This document shows positions 1 to 8,328 of a stretch of 64,000 nt of DNA, one piece after another. The translations under genes and the position numbers were made by a program. How positions within the stretch are numbered: the first letter of the stretch is position 1; each line of letters starts with the position of its first letter. Location of the stretch: NCBI GenBank assembly GCA_947494675.1, contig CANLVP010000001.1:868001-932000 (forward strand), in the 5' to 3' direction. The notes below the pieces were generated by a model, which worked only from the letters and a program-made list of their open reading frames with translations, made no database searches and was not told the DNA's origin. This DNA is from an uncultured Paracoccaceae bacterium (GTDB taxonomy: Bacteria; Pseudomonadota; Alphaproteobacteria; Rhodobacterales; Rhodobacteraceae).

Positions 1-88
1 GCACCAAGTCGACGAAAAGGTGCCGGTCGAAGACATCAACACTCTCAAATCCATCTACAGCCGCATCCTCACGGATTATTTCACCTGA
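1..88 (+). CDS. dapE: Succinyl-diaminopimelate desuccinylase, C-terminal end only
   Basis: Only the last 28 codons lie in the window, ending at TGA 86-88. The tail (HQVDEKVPVEDI, then YSRIL) aligns by eye with the C-terminus of DapE, an M20-family metallopeptidase, where a conserved H-x-V-N/D-E segment contributes active-site residues and is followed by a helix of the form L-x-x-x-Y-x-R-I-L. DapE removes succinate from N-succinyl-LL-diaminopimelate in lysine and peptidoglycan precursor synthesis. Another M20 amidohydrolase cannot be excluded from so short a piece. The gene is followed by a repeat-like GC-rich intergenic segment before rnr. Confidence 0.6.
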   Translation, partial: HQVDEKVPVEDINTLKSIYSRILTDYFT

Positions 89-94
89 CCCCGG

Positions 95-180
95 CTTTCT
101 TTGGAATAAAAATATCTTGGGGGAGGCGCGTCAGCGCCGGGGGCAAAGCCCCCAAAAGGGGTGGGCGGGCGGGCCCGCCC
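95..180. repeat. Intergenic dispersed element with GC-rich palindromes
   Basis: Between dapE and rnr lies a pyrimidine-rich stretch containing TTTGGAATAAAAATATC and then GGGGGAGGC (95-128), followed by the hairpins GGGGGC-AAA-GCCCCC and GGGCGGGC-GGGCCCGCCC. The AAATATC core followed by a G/C-rich GAGGC block recurs at 21522-21552 and, inverted, at 36686-36717, each time between genes. It looks like a dispersed intergenic repeat of the kind common in Rhodobacteraceae. The hairpins could also serve as a rho-independent terminator for dapE, but no clean T-run follows them. Confidence 0.45.
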
Positions 181-224
181 ACAATCACCATGACGCGCTG
201 CACCAACCATGCTAGGCGCACCCC

Positions 225-2465
225 ATGACACAAATCCCTACCAAGGCCGAGATTCTGCAATGGATCGCGGACCACCCGACCAAGACCAGCAAGCGTGACA
301 TCGGCAAGGCCTTTGGCATCAAAGGTGCCGACCGCATCCCGCTCAAGGCGCTGCTGAAAGAGCTCGAAGCTGACGGCCATCTGCAAAAGCGCCGCAACAG
401 CTACCGCGACCCCGATACTCTACCACCCGTCTCGGTTCTCGAAGTCACTGGTCCAGACGCCGACGGCGACCTTTACGCCAGGCCGCTGGAATGGTCCGGC
501 AAGGGTGCCGTGCCCCGCATCCTGCTGACCCTGCGCAACGCCGACCCCGCCTTGGGCGCGGGCGACCGCATCCTTGGTCGCCTGACGGAAACCCCGGCAG
601 AGCCGCATTCCCACACCGCCCGGCTGATCCGCCGCATCGGCACCAACCCGCAACGCATCTTGGGCGTGTTCCGCGCCGGGTCCGAAGGTGGCCGCGTGGT
701 CCCCATCGACAAAGGTTCTGACAAGCAATGGACCGTGCCCGCAGGGGCCACCAATGACGCCAAGGATGGCGAACTGGTCGAAGCCGAACAATCCGGCCCC
801 AAGGGGCGCATGGGCCTGCCAAAGGCGCGCATCATCGCGCGGCTTGGCGATCCGACGGCCCCCAAAGCGGTCAGCCTGATCGCGATCCACCAACACGGCA
901 TCCCCGATCACTTCCCCGATGACGTTGTGGCCGAAGCGGACGCCAAGTCCCCTGCCCCCTTGGGCAAACGCACTGACCTGCGCGACAAACCCTTTGTCAC
1001 CATCGACCCCGCTGATGCCCGCGACCGCGACGACGCCTGCCTTGTGGAACCTGATGGCGACGGTTTCACCCTCTGGGTCGCCATCGCCGATGTCTCCGCC
1101 TATGTGACCCCCGGATCAGAACTCGACCGCGAGGCGCGCAAGCGCGGCAACTCCACCTATTTCCCCGACCGCGTTGTGCCGATGCTGCCCGATGTGCTGT
1201 CCGGCGACCTGTGCAGCTTGCACGACAACGTCGACCGCGCGGTCATGGCCGTGGAAATGAAGATCGACGCGCGCGGAAACAAGACCGGCCACACTTTCCA
1301 CCGCGCGATGATCCGCTCAGTCGCCTCGCTTGAATACAATCAGGTCCAGAACGCCGTCGAAGGCCGCCCCGATAATGCCACCGCGCCGCTCGTCGATAGC
1401 GTCCTCAAACCGCTCTACGCGGCTTATGAGGCGCTCAAGATCGCCCGCGCCGCCCGGCAGCCGCTGGAACTCGACCTACCCGAACGGCGGATCGAACTTT
1501 CCGACGACGGCCACGTCACCGGTGTCGCTTTCAAGGACCGCCTTGATGCCCACAGGTTGATTGAGGAATTCATGGTGCTGGCCAACGTCGCCGCCGCCGA
1601 AACGCTGATCGCCAAGAAGGTCCCGCACCTCTTGCGCATCCACGAAGAACCCGCCCCCGAAAAGCTTGAGGCCCTGCGCGAGGTTGCCAACGGCTCTGGC
1701 CTGCAGCTCGCCAAGGGGCAGGTCCTGAAAACCGCCCACCTCAATCGCTTGCTGTCGCAGGCCGAAGGCACCGACCACGCCGAATTGATCAACATCGCCA
1801 CCTTGCGGTCGATGACGCAGGCCTATTACGCGCCCGAAAACTTCGGCCACTTCGGCCTCGCCCTGCGCGCCTATGCGCATTTCACCTCGCCGATCCGCCG
1901 CTACGCTGACCTGATCGTGCATCGCGCCCTGATCACGGCCCACGGCTTTGGCAAGGACGGGTTGTCGCCTTGGGACATCGAGAACCTGAAAGACACGGGC
2001 GAGAAAATCTCGGCCACGGAACGCCGCTCCATGCTCGCCGAACGCGACACCACCGACCGCTATCTCGCGGCCTTCATGCAGGACCGCATTGGCGCAGAAC
2101 TGACCGGGCGCATCGCGGGCATCGCCAAATTCGGCGTCTTTGTGAAACTCGATGAAACCGGCGCCGACGCGATGATCCCCATTCGCACGCTGGGTGCGGA
2201 ATATTTCCACTATGACGCCGACAGCCAAACCCTGATGGGGTCGGACTCAGGCCGCGTCATTGGCCTTGGTCAACGCGCCACTGTGAAACTGGCCGAAGCT
2301 GCCCCCGTTACCGGCGGCTTGATCGCAGAGCTTTTAACACTCGACGGGGCCACTCTGCCGCGCGGGCCCGCCCGTGGACGCGGCAAACCGGCAAAACGCA
2401 AATTGGGATCAGCCCGCAAGAAAGCCGCCAAAACCGCGCGCAAGGTCAAACGCACTCGGAAGTAA
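225..2465 (+). CDS. rnr: Ribonuclease R
   Basis: A 746-aa 3'-to-5' exoribonuclease of the RNB/RNase II superfamily that degrades structured RNA in the cytoplasm. An N-terminal winged-helix-like segment (about 5-60) is followed by cold-shock-type OB folds. The RNB catalytic domain (about 250-580) contains the signature DPADARDRDDA at 261-271, whose aspartates bind the catalytic Mg2+. An S1 domain follows (about 640-725), and the tail is very rich in Lys/Arg, as is usual for RNase R and unlike RNase II. The ATG at 225 opens the frame. No strong Shine-Dalgarno precedes it. The length is normal for the family. It converges with the minus-strand gene ending at 2466, with no gap between them. Confidence 0.95.
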   Translation: MTQIPTKAEILQWIADHPTKTSKRDIGKAFGIKGADRIPLKALLKELEADGHLQKRRNSYRDPDTLPPVSVLEVTGPDADGDLYARPLEWSGKGAVPRILLTLRNADPALGAGDRILGRLTETPAEPHSHTARLIRRIGTNPQRILGVFRAGSEGGRVVPIDKGSDKQWTVPAGATNDAKDGELVEAEQSGPKGRMGLPKARIIARLGDPTAPKAVSLIAIHQHGIPDHFPDDVVAEADAKSPAPLGKRTDLRDKPFVTIDPADARDRDDACLVEPDGDGFTLWVAIADVSAYVTPGSELDREARKRGNSTYFPDRVVPMLPDVLSGDLCSLHDNVDRAVMAVEMKIDARGNKTGHTFHRAMIRSVASLEYNQVQNAVEGRPDNATAPLVDSVLKPLYAAYEALKIARAARQPLELDLPERRIELSDDGHVTGVAFKDRLDAHRLIEEFMVLANVAAAETLIAKKVPHLLRIHEEPAPEKLEALREVANGSGLQLAKGQVLKTAHLNRLLSQAEGTDHAELINIATLRSMTQAYYAPENFGHFGLALRAYAHFTSPIRRYADLIVHRALITAHGFGKDGLSPWDIENLKDTGEKISATERRSMLAERDTTDRYLAAFMQDRIGAELTGRIAGIAKFGVFVKLDETGADAMIPIRTLGAEYFHYDADSQTLMGSDSGRVIGLGQRATVKLAEAAPVTGGLIAELLTLDGATLPRGPARGRGKPAKRKLGSARKKAAKTARKVKRTRK

Positions 2466-2930
2466 TCAGGGGCTGCAACTGCCATTCATACAATCAATCG
2501 CCTGCTGTTCCATCGCAGACGTCACATTGTAAAAGATCGTCCCGCCACAGGCCGGGGCCTCGATCACAAGATCGTCGCCCATCACCTTGGCAAAGATGAT
2601 CGCCTCTTCGCCAGAGGCCGCACCTCCACACCACGGACCCACGCACAAAGGCTGCAAAGACACCGCCCGATCATAGCGCGTCGTGAATCCTTCACGGTTC
2701 AGCGCAAACCCCCGGAACTGCGCCGCAATCGGCGAAGGCGTCCAGCCGTCGTTCAACATATCCGTCTCGGGCAGCAACCGTTCGTCGAACGTCAGCGTGC
2801 CTTTCAGCAGATAGATGTCCTCGGGAACCTCCTCGGCCCGCGCAAAGCTGTCCGCAATCGTGGGTCGCATGCAGGACAGCGACGCCGCCTCTGACGCCAC
2901 CAGCACCAAAGCGGCGACAAGCCACTTCAC
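2466..2930 (-). CDS. Small secreted protein of unknown function
   Basis: A 154-aa protein not matched to a named family. The GTG at 2930 is chosen as start because it overlaps the rppH stop codon in a GTGA arrangement and gives a clean signal peptide ([17 protein letters not shown]). Longer upstream versions would run through rppH. The mature part is acidic and has several cysteines, in CVGPWC, PACGG and the C-terminal DCMNGSC, which suggests disulfides in the periplasm. Translational coupling to rppH suggests co-expression but not a shared job. It ends directly against rnr. Confidence 0.7.
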   Translation of the reverse strand: MKWLVAALVLVASEAASLSCMRPTIADSFARAEEVPEDIYLLKGTLTFDERLLPETDMLNDGWTPSPIAAQFRGFALNREGFTTRYDRAVSLQPLCVGPWCGGAASGEEAIIFAKVMGDDLVIEAPACGGTIFYNVTSAMEQQAIDCMNGSCSP

Positions 2931-3430
2931 AGCTTGCCCTCGAACTCGGCCAGAACCTTTTGATACACCTCGCGCTTGAACGGCACGATATTGTCCACCA
3001 ACTGATCTTTCGGCATCCACTTCCACTGCGAAAATTCGGGATGCGCGGTGGCGATATTGATCTGATCATCGGTGCCGTGAAACCGGAACAGGAACCACTT
3101 CTGCTCTTGCCCGCGATACTTGCCCTTCCAGATCTTCGGCACGATCTCATGCGGCAGATCATAGGCGATCAGCTCCCGGCTTTCCGCCTCAAGCGTGACC
3201 ATCTTTTCGGTCACCCCGGTTTCTTCCCACAGCTCACGAATGGCGGCATCCAGCGTTTTTTCGCCGGCGTCCACACCACCCTGTGGCATTTGCCAGGCAT
3301 CCACGTCACGATCCATGCGTTGGCCGACAAAGATATGGCCCCGCGGATTGGCCAGCATAATGCCGACGCAGGGACGGTAAGGAAGCTGGGCGATATCGTC
3401 TGGGGTCATGAATTGGCCTTGGTGTTGCAT
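2927..3430 (-). CDS. rppH: RNA pyrophosphohydrolase / dinucleoside polyphosphate hydrolase (Nudix)
   Basis: A 167-aa Nudix hydrolase with a complete Nudix box, G-x5-E-x7-REL-x-EE-x-G ([20 protein letters not shown] region, about residues 50-73), whose glutamates bind the metal. The RPCVGIML opening and WQMPQGG are typical of the RppH/IalA/NudH group, which removes pyrophosphate from the 5' end of mRNA to start decay and also cleaves diadenosine polyphosphates. The ATG at 3430 is preceded by ACAGGAG; a second ATG seven codons in (MTPDDIAQ) is possible. It overlaps the downstream secreted protein by four bases. Confidence 0.9.
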   Translation of the reverse strand: MQHQGQFMTPDDIAQLPYRPCVGIMLANPRGHIFVGQRMDRDVDAWQMPQGGVDAGEKTLDAAIRELWEETGVTEKMVTLEAESRELIAYDLPHEIVPKIWKGKYRGQEQKWFLFRFHGTDDQINIATAHPEFSQWKWMPKDQLVDNIVPFKREVYQKVLAEFEGKL

Positions 3431-3478
3431 AGTACGCTCCTGTCACGTTTGGCCCAAGTCTGGGGCAAAGGTCCAGCG

Positions 3479-3973
3479 CTATGCGATAACAAGCCGTGTG
3501 TTATGCGTTATCCGCCGCGTAATCCAACGCAAATGGTCGCGCCGAAAGGCGACGCAGCCTGCCGTTGGCCGCCCCGGACCGCGCCATTGATGCAGGAAAA
3601 TCGCGGACCCGCGCCCCTTGACCGCATAGGGCCAATTCCAGTCGGTGAGGATCACCAGATCATACATCGGATCCGCCCGACGCAGCACCTCATGCGAATA
3701 GTCATGCGGGGCGCGGACCATCATATTGTAGTCAGGATCGCGCACATCATCGGACCACAGATCAGACGGCCTAATCGGCAGGGCCCAGTCACTTGGCCGC
3801 GCCATCCGGTCCGGCCGATAGAGCATGCCGATAATCCGGTGCACTCCCTTGGGCGTGACCCCGTCCCCTTCGACCTTGCGCGCCCGCACGCCGCCGCGCC
3901 CAACCGTGCAAGGAAACCGCCGCCCGCGGAACCGCACACCAAGAGGTGTCACAACCAGATCAGTGGCGCGCAT
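3479..3973 (-). CDS. L,D-transpeptidase family protein (YkuD domain)
   Basis: A 164-aa protein built almost entirely of a YkuD-type catalytic domain, resembling the COG3786 branch. The catalytic segment is near the C-terminus: HQW, then PTAGCVAF, giving the His and nucleophilic Cys of the H-x(n)-S/T-x-GC motif. Family members form or edit 3-3 peptidoglycan crosslinks or attach lipoproteins to peptidoglycan. No signal peptide or anchor is visible, so either export is unconventional or the start lies elsewhere. It stands alone between rppH and ribA, both on the same strand. Confidence 0.82.
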   Translation of the reverse strand: MRATDLVVTPLGVRFRGRRFPCTVGRGGVRARKVEGDGVTPKGVHRIIGMLYRPDRMARPSDWALPIRPSDLWSDDVRDPDYNMMVRAPHDYSHEVLRRADPMYDLVILTDWNWPYAVKGRGSAIFLHQWRGPGRPTAGCVAFRRDHLRWITRRITHNTRLVIA

Positions 3974-4015
3974 CGCCCGGCTTTCTTAGCAAGAGAGACA
4001 GCCCCGCCGGTGACC

Positions 4016-4036
4016 CGATTATTCGCCGAATAATCG
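4016..4036. repeat. 21-bp perfect palindrome, copy 1
   Basis: Arms CGATTATTC and GAATAATCG flank a GCC centre, in the gap between ribA and the L,D-transpeptidase gene. A nearly identical palindrome (arms CGATTTTTC and GAAAAATCG, centre GGC) lies at 36660-36680. The compensating A/T change in both arms of the two copies argues that symmetry is maintained. It may be a dispersed intergenic repeat, a protein-binding site, or a transcript-end hairpin. Confidence 0.55.
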
Positions 4037-4045
4037 TCGCCCCGC

Positions 4046-5119
4046 TCACAACAAATGCCCCGACTTCGCGGCTTTTGTCGCAAGGTAGCCGTGGTTATGC
4101 GCGTTCTCACCCACCTGCAGCGGCACCCGTTCGACAACGGAAATACCGCAGCCTTCCATCCGCGCGATCTTGGCGGGGTTGTTCGTCAACAACCGCACCG
4201 CACCAAAGCCCATCTTGCGCAAAATCTCGGCCCCGATGCGAAAATCCCGCTCATCATCCTCAAACCCCAGCCTGTGGTTCGCCTCAACCGTATCAAACCC
4301 CTGATCCTGCAAGGCATAGGCGCGCATCTTATTGGCAAGTCCGATCCCGCGCCCTTCCTGGTTGAGATACAGCAGCACCCCCGCCCCTTCGGACCCCATC
4401 TGTTCAAGCGCACCATGCAGCTGCGGCCCGCAATCGCATTTGAGCGAGCCAAGCAGATCGCCGGTGAAACAGGCCGAATGCAACCGCGCCAAAACCGGCT
4501 GGGCCCGGTCGGGCTTGCCGATTTCAACGGCGTAATGCTCTTCCCCGCCATCCTCGGGGCGAAAGATGTGCAGCCGCCCGGCCTCTGAAACCGTCAGCGG
4601 CACGCGCGCAGATACAATCGCATCGAGGGCCGCCATCGCCGGGTCCAACACCGCCGCCGCCTCAACCAGTGTCAGCGCATGTTCGGTGGCAAATCCGGCC
4701 GCATCTTCCAAGGGCACGACCACAGCAGCAGGCAAAAGCCGCGCGGATTTGCACAGGGCAATCGCCGCCCGCGCCAAACCGGCGTCGCCGTCGCGCAAGG
4801 TCTCAAGCGGGCCCTTCATCGGATTGGCCAGATCATCAGCAGGGTCTGCCAAGGCCTGAACCCAGGCCAGTTTCGCCGACCCCGGCAAGGCAATCCGCGC
4901 CACATCCCCGTCATAAGCGCGTGCCTTCAGCGTCGCCGCCCGCCAATCAGTGACGGCCAACGCCGCGCCGCCCAGCGCCAGACATGCGGTCAATCGGGAC
5001 CCGTTTAGCGTCTCTGCCGCCAGCACGATTCCCGCGCCTGCCACCACAATTGGCACCCCCATGCGCAAATCTGCCCGCGCACGGGCCAGCATTTCTGTTA
5101 CATCGGGGGCGAATGTCAT
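4046..5119 (-). CDS. ribA: GTP cyclohydrolase II with N-terminal extension
   Basis: A 357-aa protein whose C-terminal part (about 165-357) is GTP cyclohydrolase II, the first step of riboflavin synthesis, converting GTP to 2,5-diamino-6-ribosylamino-4-pyrimidinone phosphate, formate and pyrophosphate. The zinc ligands are visible as CFTGDLLGSLKCDC, followed by NQEGRGIGL and the GTP-site segment VRLLTNNPAK. The first ~160 residues are a degenerate domain lacking recognisable DHBP synthase motifs, so a bifunctional RibBA is unlikely from sequence alone. The gene is isolated, with about 160 bases separating it from the divergent response regulator. Confidence 0.88.
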   Translation of the reverse strand: MTFAPDVTEMLARARADLRMGVPIVVAGAGIVLAAETLNGSRLTACLALGGAALAVTDWRAATLKARAYDGDVARIALPGSAKLAWVQALADPADDLANPMKGPLETLRDGDAGLARAAIALCKSARLLPAAVVVPLEDAAGFATEHALTLVEAAAVLDPAMAALDAIVSARVPLTVSEAGRLHIFRPEDGGEEHYAVEIGKPDRAQPVLARLHSACFTGDLLGSLKCDCGPQLHGALEQMGSEGAGVLLYLNQEGRGIGLANKMRAYALQDQGFDTVEANHRLGFEDDERDFRIGAEILRKMGFGAVRLLTNNPAKIARMEGCGISVVERVPLQVGENAHNHGYLATKAAKSGHLL

Positions 5120-5280
5120 GGCTTAGCAGCACCTTTCTGCCTCATCTCGTAGCGATCTTCGTGAGGAATTGAAACATTTGCCGGTCAAATCACACGTCCG
5201 TGTGAAAAATTTGCAGCACAGCTTGCTTCAAACGTGTCTCCAACACACTTCTACTAGCAAGACACAAAGAGGAGGCCACA

Positions 5281-5967
5281 ATGGCACAACTCAAGAAAAT
5301 TCTACTCGTCGATGATGACGAGGATCTGCGCGAAGCGCTGGGCGAACAGCTCTTGATGACCGAAGACTTCGACGTCTTCGAGGCGGGCGATGGTGCAGAA
5401 GCCATGACCAAAGCCAAGGAACAGCTGTATGAGCTGATGATCCTTGATGTGGGCCTGCCCGACACCGATGGCCGCGAGCTTTGCCGCCTGATGCGCAAGC
5501 AGGGCGTAAAGTGCCCCATCGTGATGCTCACGGCGCAGGATTCAGACGCTGACACGATCTATGGCCTTGATGCCGGTGCCAACGACTATATCTCTAAGCC
5601 CTTCAAATTCCCCGTTCTTTTGGCCCGCATTCGCAGCCAATTGCGCACCCACGAGCAATCAGAAGACGCCGTCTTCCAGCTTGGGCCCTATACCTTCAAG
5701 CCCGCGCAAAAGATGCTCGTCACCGAAGAAGACAAAAAGGTGCGCCTGACGGAAAAGGAAACCAACATCCTCAAATTCCTCTACCGCGCGACCGAAGGTG
5801 TGGTCGCCCGCGATGTGCTGCTGCACGAGGTCTGGGGCTATAATGCAGGCGTGACGACCCACACGCTTGAGACACATATTTATCGTTTGCGTCAAAAAAT
5901 AGAACCAGATCCGTCAAACGCCCGCCTTCTTGTGACCGAATCCGGCGGTTATCGCTTGGTGGCTTAG
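5281..5967 (+). CDS. cenR: OmpR-family response regulator, CenR-like
   Basis: A 228-aa two-component response regulator. The receiver domain (1-120) has the acidic cluster DDD at 11-13, phospho-acceptor D56 in LDVGLPD, T84 and K106. The C-terminal winged helix (about 130-228) is OmpR/PhoB type. LDAGANDY and HEQSEDAVF followed by GPYTFKPAQKML strongly recall CenR, an essential envelope regulator in alphaproteobacteria, though no cognate kinase gene is nearby. A strong Shine-Dalgarno (GAGGAGG) lies before the ATG. The stop is followed closely by a structured RNA region and terminator. CenR is preferred over a generic OmpR because of these motifs, but the match is from memory. Confidence 0.75.
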   Translation: MAQLKKILLVDDDEDLREALGEQLLMTEDFDVFEAGDGAEAMTKAKEQLYELMILDVGLPDTDGRELCRLMRKQGVKCPIVMLTAQDSDADTIYGLDAGANDYISKPFKFPVLLARIRSQLRTHEQSEDAVFQLGPYTFKPAQKMLVTEEDKKVRLTEKETNILKFLYRATEGVVARDVLLHEVWGYNAGVTTHTLETHIYRLRQKIEPDPSNARLLVTESGGYRLVA

Positions 5968-5976
5968 TGTGAGATT

Positions 5977-6092
5977 CCAGCGCGCGGAACATCCTCCCAT
6001 GTTCGCGCGTTGGATACTGAACCCCCGGCAGAGGGTCATATCTGCCAACCTCCCTGTTGGACTGGCCCGAGCTTCGCGCTCGGGCTTTTTTT
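5977..6092 (+). ncRNA. Candidate small RNA or 3' UTR with two CCUCCC loops and terminator
   Basis: Ten bases after the cenR stop a long hairpin begins: 5977-5992 pairs with 5999-6013 (one bulge), displaying CCTCCC (5993-5998) as the loop. A second CCTCCC (6049-6054) sits in the short hairpin CCAAC-CTCCCT-GTTGG, with an alternative stem GGCAGA/TCTGCC at 6027-6046. A rho-independent terminator ends it: arms GCCCGAGC (6065-6072) and GCTCGGGC (6078-6085), then seven Ts. Exposed CCUCCC can pair with Shine-Dalgarno sequences; loops of this kind occur in known alphaproteobacterial sRNAs such as the CcsR and alpha-r14 groups. No promoter was identified, so it may be cut from the cenR transcript. Confidence 0.5.
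6065..6092 (+). terminator. Rho-independent terminator downstream of cenR
   Basis: An 8-bp GC-rich stem (GCCCGAGC / GCTCGGGC) with a five-base loop is followed directly by TTTTTTT at 6086-6092. It would end the cenR transcript or the candidate small RNA. Confidence 0.85.
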
Positions 6093-6150
6093 GTCGCGTG
6101 ATGGTGAGGCATTCCAGACTTTGTGAAATTCACAAAATGCCCTAGGGTAA

Positions 6151-6167
6151 GTTAACTTTTTGTTAAC
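6151..6167 (+). promoter_or_regulatory. Perfect CtrA-type binding site before the RTX gene
   Basis: The sequence GTTAACTTTTTGTTAAC contains TTAA (6152-6155), exactly seven bases, then TTAAC (6163-6167), the full-site consensus for the alphaproteobacterial cell-cycle/motility regulator CtrA. It ends 13 bases before the ATG at 6181, closer than is usual for a CtrA-activated promoter, so it could repress, act on a leaderless transcript, or imply that the true start lies downstream. Confidence 0.6.
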
Positions 6168-6180
6168 CAGGACGGCTATC

Positions 6181-8202
6181 ATGACCAATTTCAACATCTA
6201 CGGCTCCGGCACCGACGGCCTACCGTATCTGAACGGATACGCGAACCTCCTTTCCTTCTCTTCTTTCGTCTCAAGCGACGCAACCAGCTATGTTTTCGCA
6301 AGCACAGCGGGCCGGATGATCACGGTCACTGGCACGGATATTGTCACAAACGGATCTGGGCGTTTTGTCAGCGGAACGATCACCGGGCTGACCATCAGCA
6401 GTTTCACGGATAGTTCGGTCGTGGACTTTGAATTCACCGATCTCAATTTTGACGGGACCCAGCTTTTGGGCAGCAATGGCACCAACGTTCCAGGTGTTGC
6501 CGAAACCTGGATTGCACTTTTCGATGGTGAGGTCACGATGAAGGCCTTTGACCAGCCCGGCATTTTGTTGGGTATGGACGGGAACGTGCTGGATGGTGGC
6601 AGTTTTCAGGGCAGCGATTCCACCGTGCGTGGCGAATTTGGCGGAGTGTCCTACGTGTCTGGTGCATTTAATCAGGTGACAGATTTTGCCATCGTGCATG
6701 GCGGCGATATGGATTTTCGGGGCTACGCGCCCTTTGTCGTGGGCGACGTTTATTACGCCCAAAATGACGTGCGCGTGATCGGCGGCGATGACCGGATCGT
6801 CATCACCGATTTTACCCGCGCCGAAGTCGGAAACTCCAGCGGCGTCAATTTCAGCGGCGATGTTGATCAGGTCGTAAACAATGCAACCGTAGTTGGCGGT
6901 GACGACTACATTGATGTGCGCGACCTCGAATCCTATAACGGCGAAGTCCGGATCAGCGGTGATGTTAGGTTAGTAAGCGGGGGGGTCGTTGTCGGTGGTG
7001 ATGATGACATCCGCGGGTCGCGCTCATTGGATAACATCATTGCTGGTGACCAGATTCAGAACAGCAACTTGAACCTTTTTGTCGGCGGCGATGATACGAT
7101 CAGGGGCGGCGCGGGCGATGATGAGCTTTACGGCGACATTGGCAGCGAGACAGTCACAGGGTCAGCTGGCGGCAATGACATCATCCACGGTGGCGGCGGC
7201 AATGACACGATGGTTGGCAGCGGCGGGCGCGATAAATTCTTCAAGGGTAGCGGCGGCGCCACGATCTATGGCGGCAACGGGTCCGACAGTTTTCAGCCCA
7301 ACAGCAACGGCGCACATAGCTTCTATGGCGGTTCCGGGGAAGACACGGTTAACTATTCCAAGGCGACCGGGCGAATAGACGTCGATCTGTTTTCAAGCGC
7401 AAACAACCGTGGTTGGGCCGCAAATGACGTATTGTCCAGCGTCGAAAATATCACTGGCTCACAGACGCAGAACAACTTTATCTACGGCAACTTTGCTGGA
7501 AACAAGATTATTGGCGGCGACAAAAGCGACCGGGTCGAAGGGCGCGGTGGCGGCGATGAAATCAAAACCGCAGGCGGGAATGACCGGATCGAGGCTGACT
7601 TCGGCGCCAACACCTATAATGGCGGCAACGGTTTTGACATCTTGTCCTACGATGCCAGCTCCGATGGCGTCCGCGTAGATTTGTCGTCCGACAAGGCATG
7701 GGGTGGCGATGCGGCCGGCGACACCATCATGAATATTGAACACCTCTACGGCACATCCGAGAACGACAAGTTTTGGGGCGACAACGCCCGCAACATCTTC
7801 AAGGGTTATGACGGAAACGACAGCCTTTATGGCCGCAACGGTGCCGATGCGCTTTATGGCGGGGCCGACAACGACAAGCTGTACGGTGGCTTTGGGGGTG
7901 ACATTGTCAACGGCGGTGGCGGCGCCGACAAGATCTTTGGTGGTCGCGGCAACGACTTCCTGATCGGCGGCAATGGAGAGGACGTCTTTCACTTTGACCG
8001 TGGCGATGACATCGACCGTATCCGCGATTTTCAAAGGAATGTAGACCGCATCGAACTGGACGGCTTCTCCAACAATTACAAGCCGTTTCAGAAGGCCAGC
8101 CAGGTCGGCAATGATGTGGTCTTCAATTTTGGCAATGGTGACAGGTTGATCGTCGAAGACATTCAGGTGAGCCAGCTGTTCGGTCACATCGATATCGTCT
8201 GA
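6181..8202 (+). CDS. RTX-type calcium-binding secreted protein
   Basis: A 673-aa glycine/aspartate-rich protein with no Sec signal. The N-terminal ~185 residues are not recognised. Residues about 188-305 hold four spaced units of the form GD-x(n)-VGGDDxI (GGDD at 201, 239, 272, 302). From about 305 to 595 come canonical RTX nonapeptides GGxGxDxx (for example GGAGDD, GGGGND, GGNGSD, GGRGND) that fold as a calcium-binding beta-roll. The C-terminus (VEDIQVSQLFGHIDIV) has the hydrophobic pattern of a type I secretion signal. The ATG at 6181 follows a weak AGGA. No ABC exporter genes lie beside it. Function is probably adhesion or matrix; no catalytic domain was seen. Confidence 0.85.
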   Translation: MTNFNIYGSGTDGLPYLNGYANLLSFSSFVSSDATSYVFASTAGRMITVTGTDIVTNGSGRFVSGTITGLTISSFTDSSVVDFEFTDLNFDGTQLLGSNGTNVPGVAETWIALFDGEVTMKAFDQPGILLGMDGNVLDGGSFQGSDSTVRGEFGGVSYVSGAFNQVTDFAIVHGGDMDFRGYAPFVVGDVYYAQNDVRVIGGDDRIVITDFTRAEVGNSSGVNFSGDVDQVVNNATVVGGDDYIDVRDLESYNGEVRISGDVRLVSGGVVVGGDDDIRGSRSLDNIIAGDQIQNSNLNLFVGGDDTIRGGAGDDELYGDIGSETVTGSAGGNDIIHGGGGNDTMVGSGGRDKFFKGSGGATIYGGNGSDSFQPNSNGAHSFYGGSGEDTVNYSKATGRIDVDLFSSANNRGWAANDVLSSVENITGSQTQNNFIYGNFAGNKIIGGDKSDRVEGRGGGDEIKTAGGNDRIEADFGANTYNGGNGFDILSYDASSDGVRVDLSSDKAWGGDAAGDTIMNIEHLYGTSENDKFWGDNARNIFKGYDGNDSLYGRNGADALYGGADNDKLYGGFGGDIVNGGGGADKIFGGRGNDFLIGGNGEDVFHFDRGDDIDRIRDFQRNVDRIELDGFSNNYKPFQKASQVGNDVVFNFGNGDRLIVEDIQVSQLFGHIDIV

Positions 8203-8224
8203 TATCAAGCGCTTGGGCGCGGTC

Positions 8225-8250
8225 GGCGGCGGGTCAAGGCCTTGCCGCCT
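8225..8250 (+). terminator. Possible terminator hairpin after the RTX gene
   Basis: GGCGGCGGGT, CAAGGCCTTG and CCGCC form nested complementarity (outer GGCGG/CCGCC, inner CAAG/CTTG) about 25 bases after the RTX stop. There is no T-run, so termination activity is uncertain. Confidence 0.3.
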
Positions 8251-8328
8251 CCGCCCCTGCCGGGCTGCCACAACTTGACCCAACGCCACAAACCCGCCAC
8301 TAGACACCCAAAGACGAAGAGGGCGGAC

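Noticed and set aside
1476-2228. A 250-codon minus-strand open frame inside rnr
   Set aside because: It is antisense to the conserved RNB domain, has a Gly/Val-rich composition typical of antisense of GC-rich genes, and shows no motif or ribosome site.
2960-4033. A 357-codon plus-strand frame spanning rppH and the L,D-transpeptidase
   Set aside because: It is antisense to two recognised genes, with proline/histidine-rich composition.
5120-5280. A gene in the ribA-cenR gap
   Set aside because: Only very short frames without motifs; the segment is taken to be the promoter region of the divergent genes.
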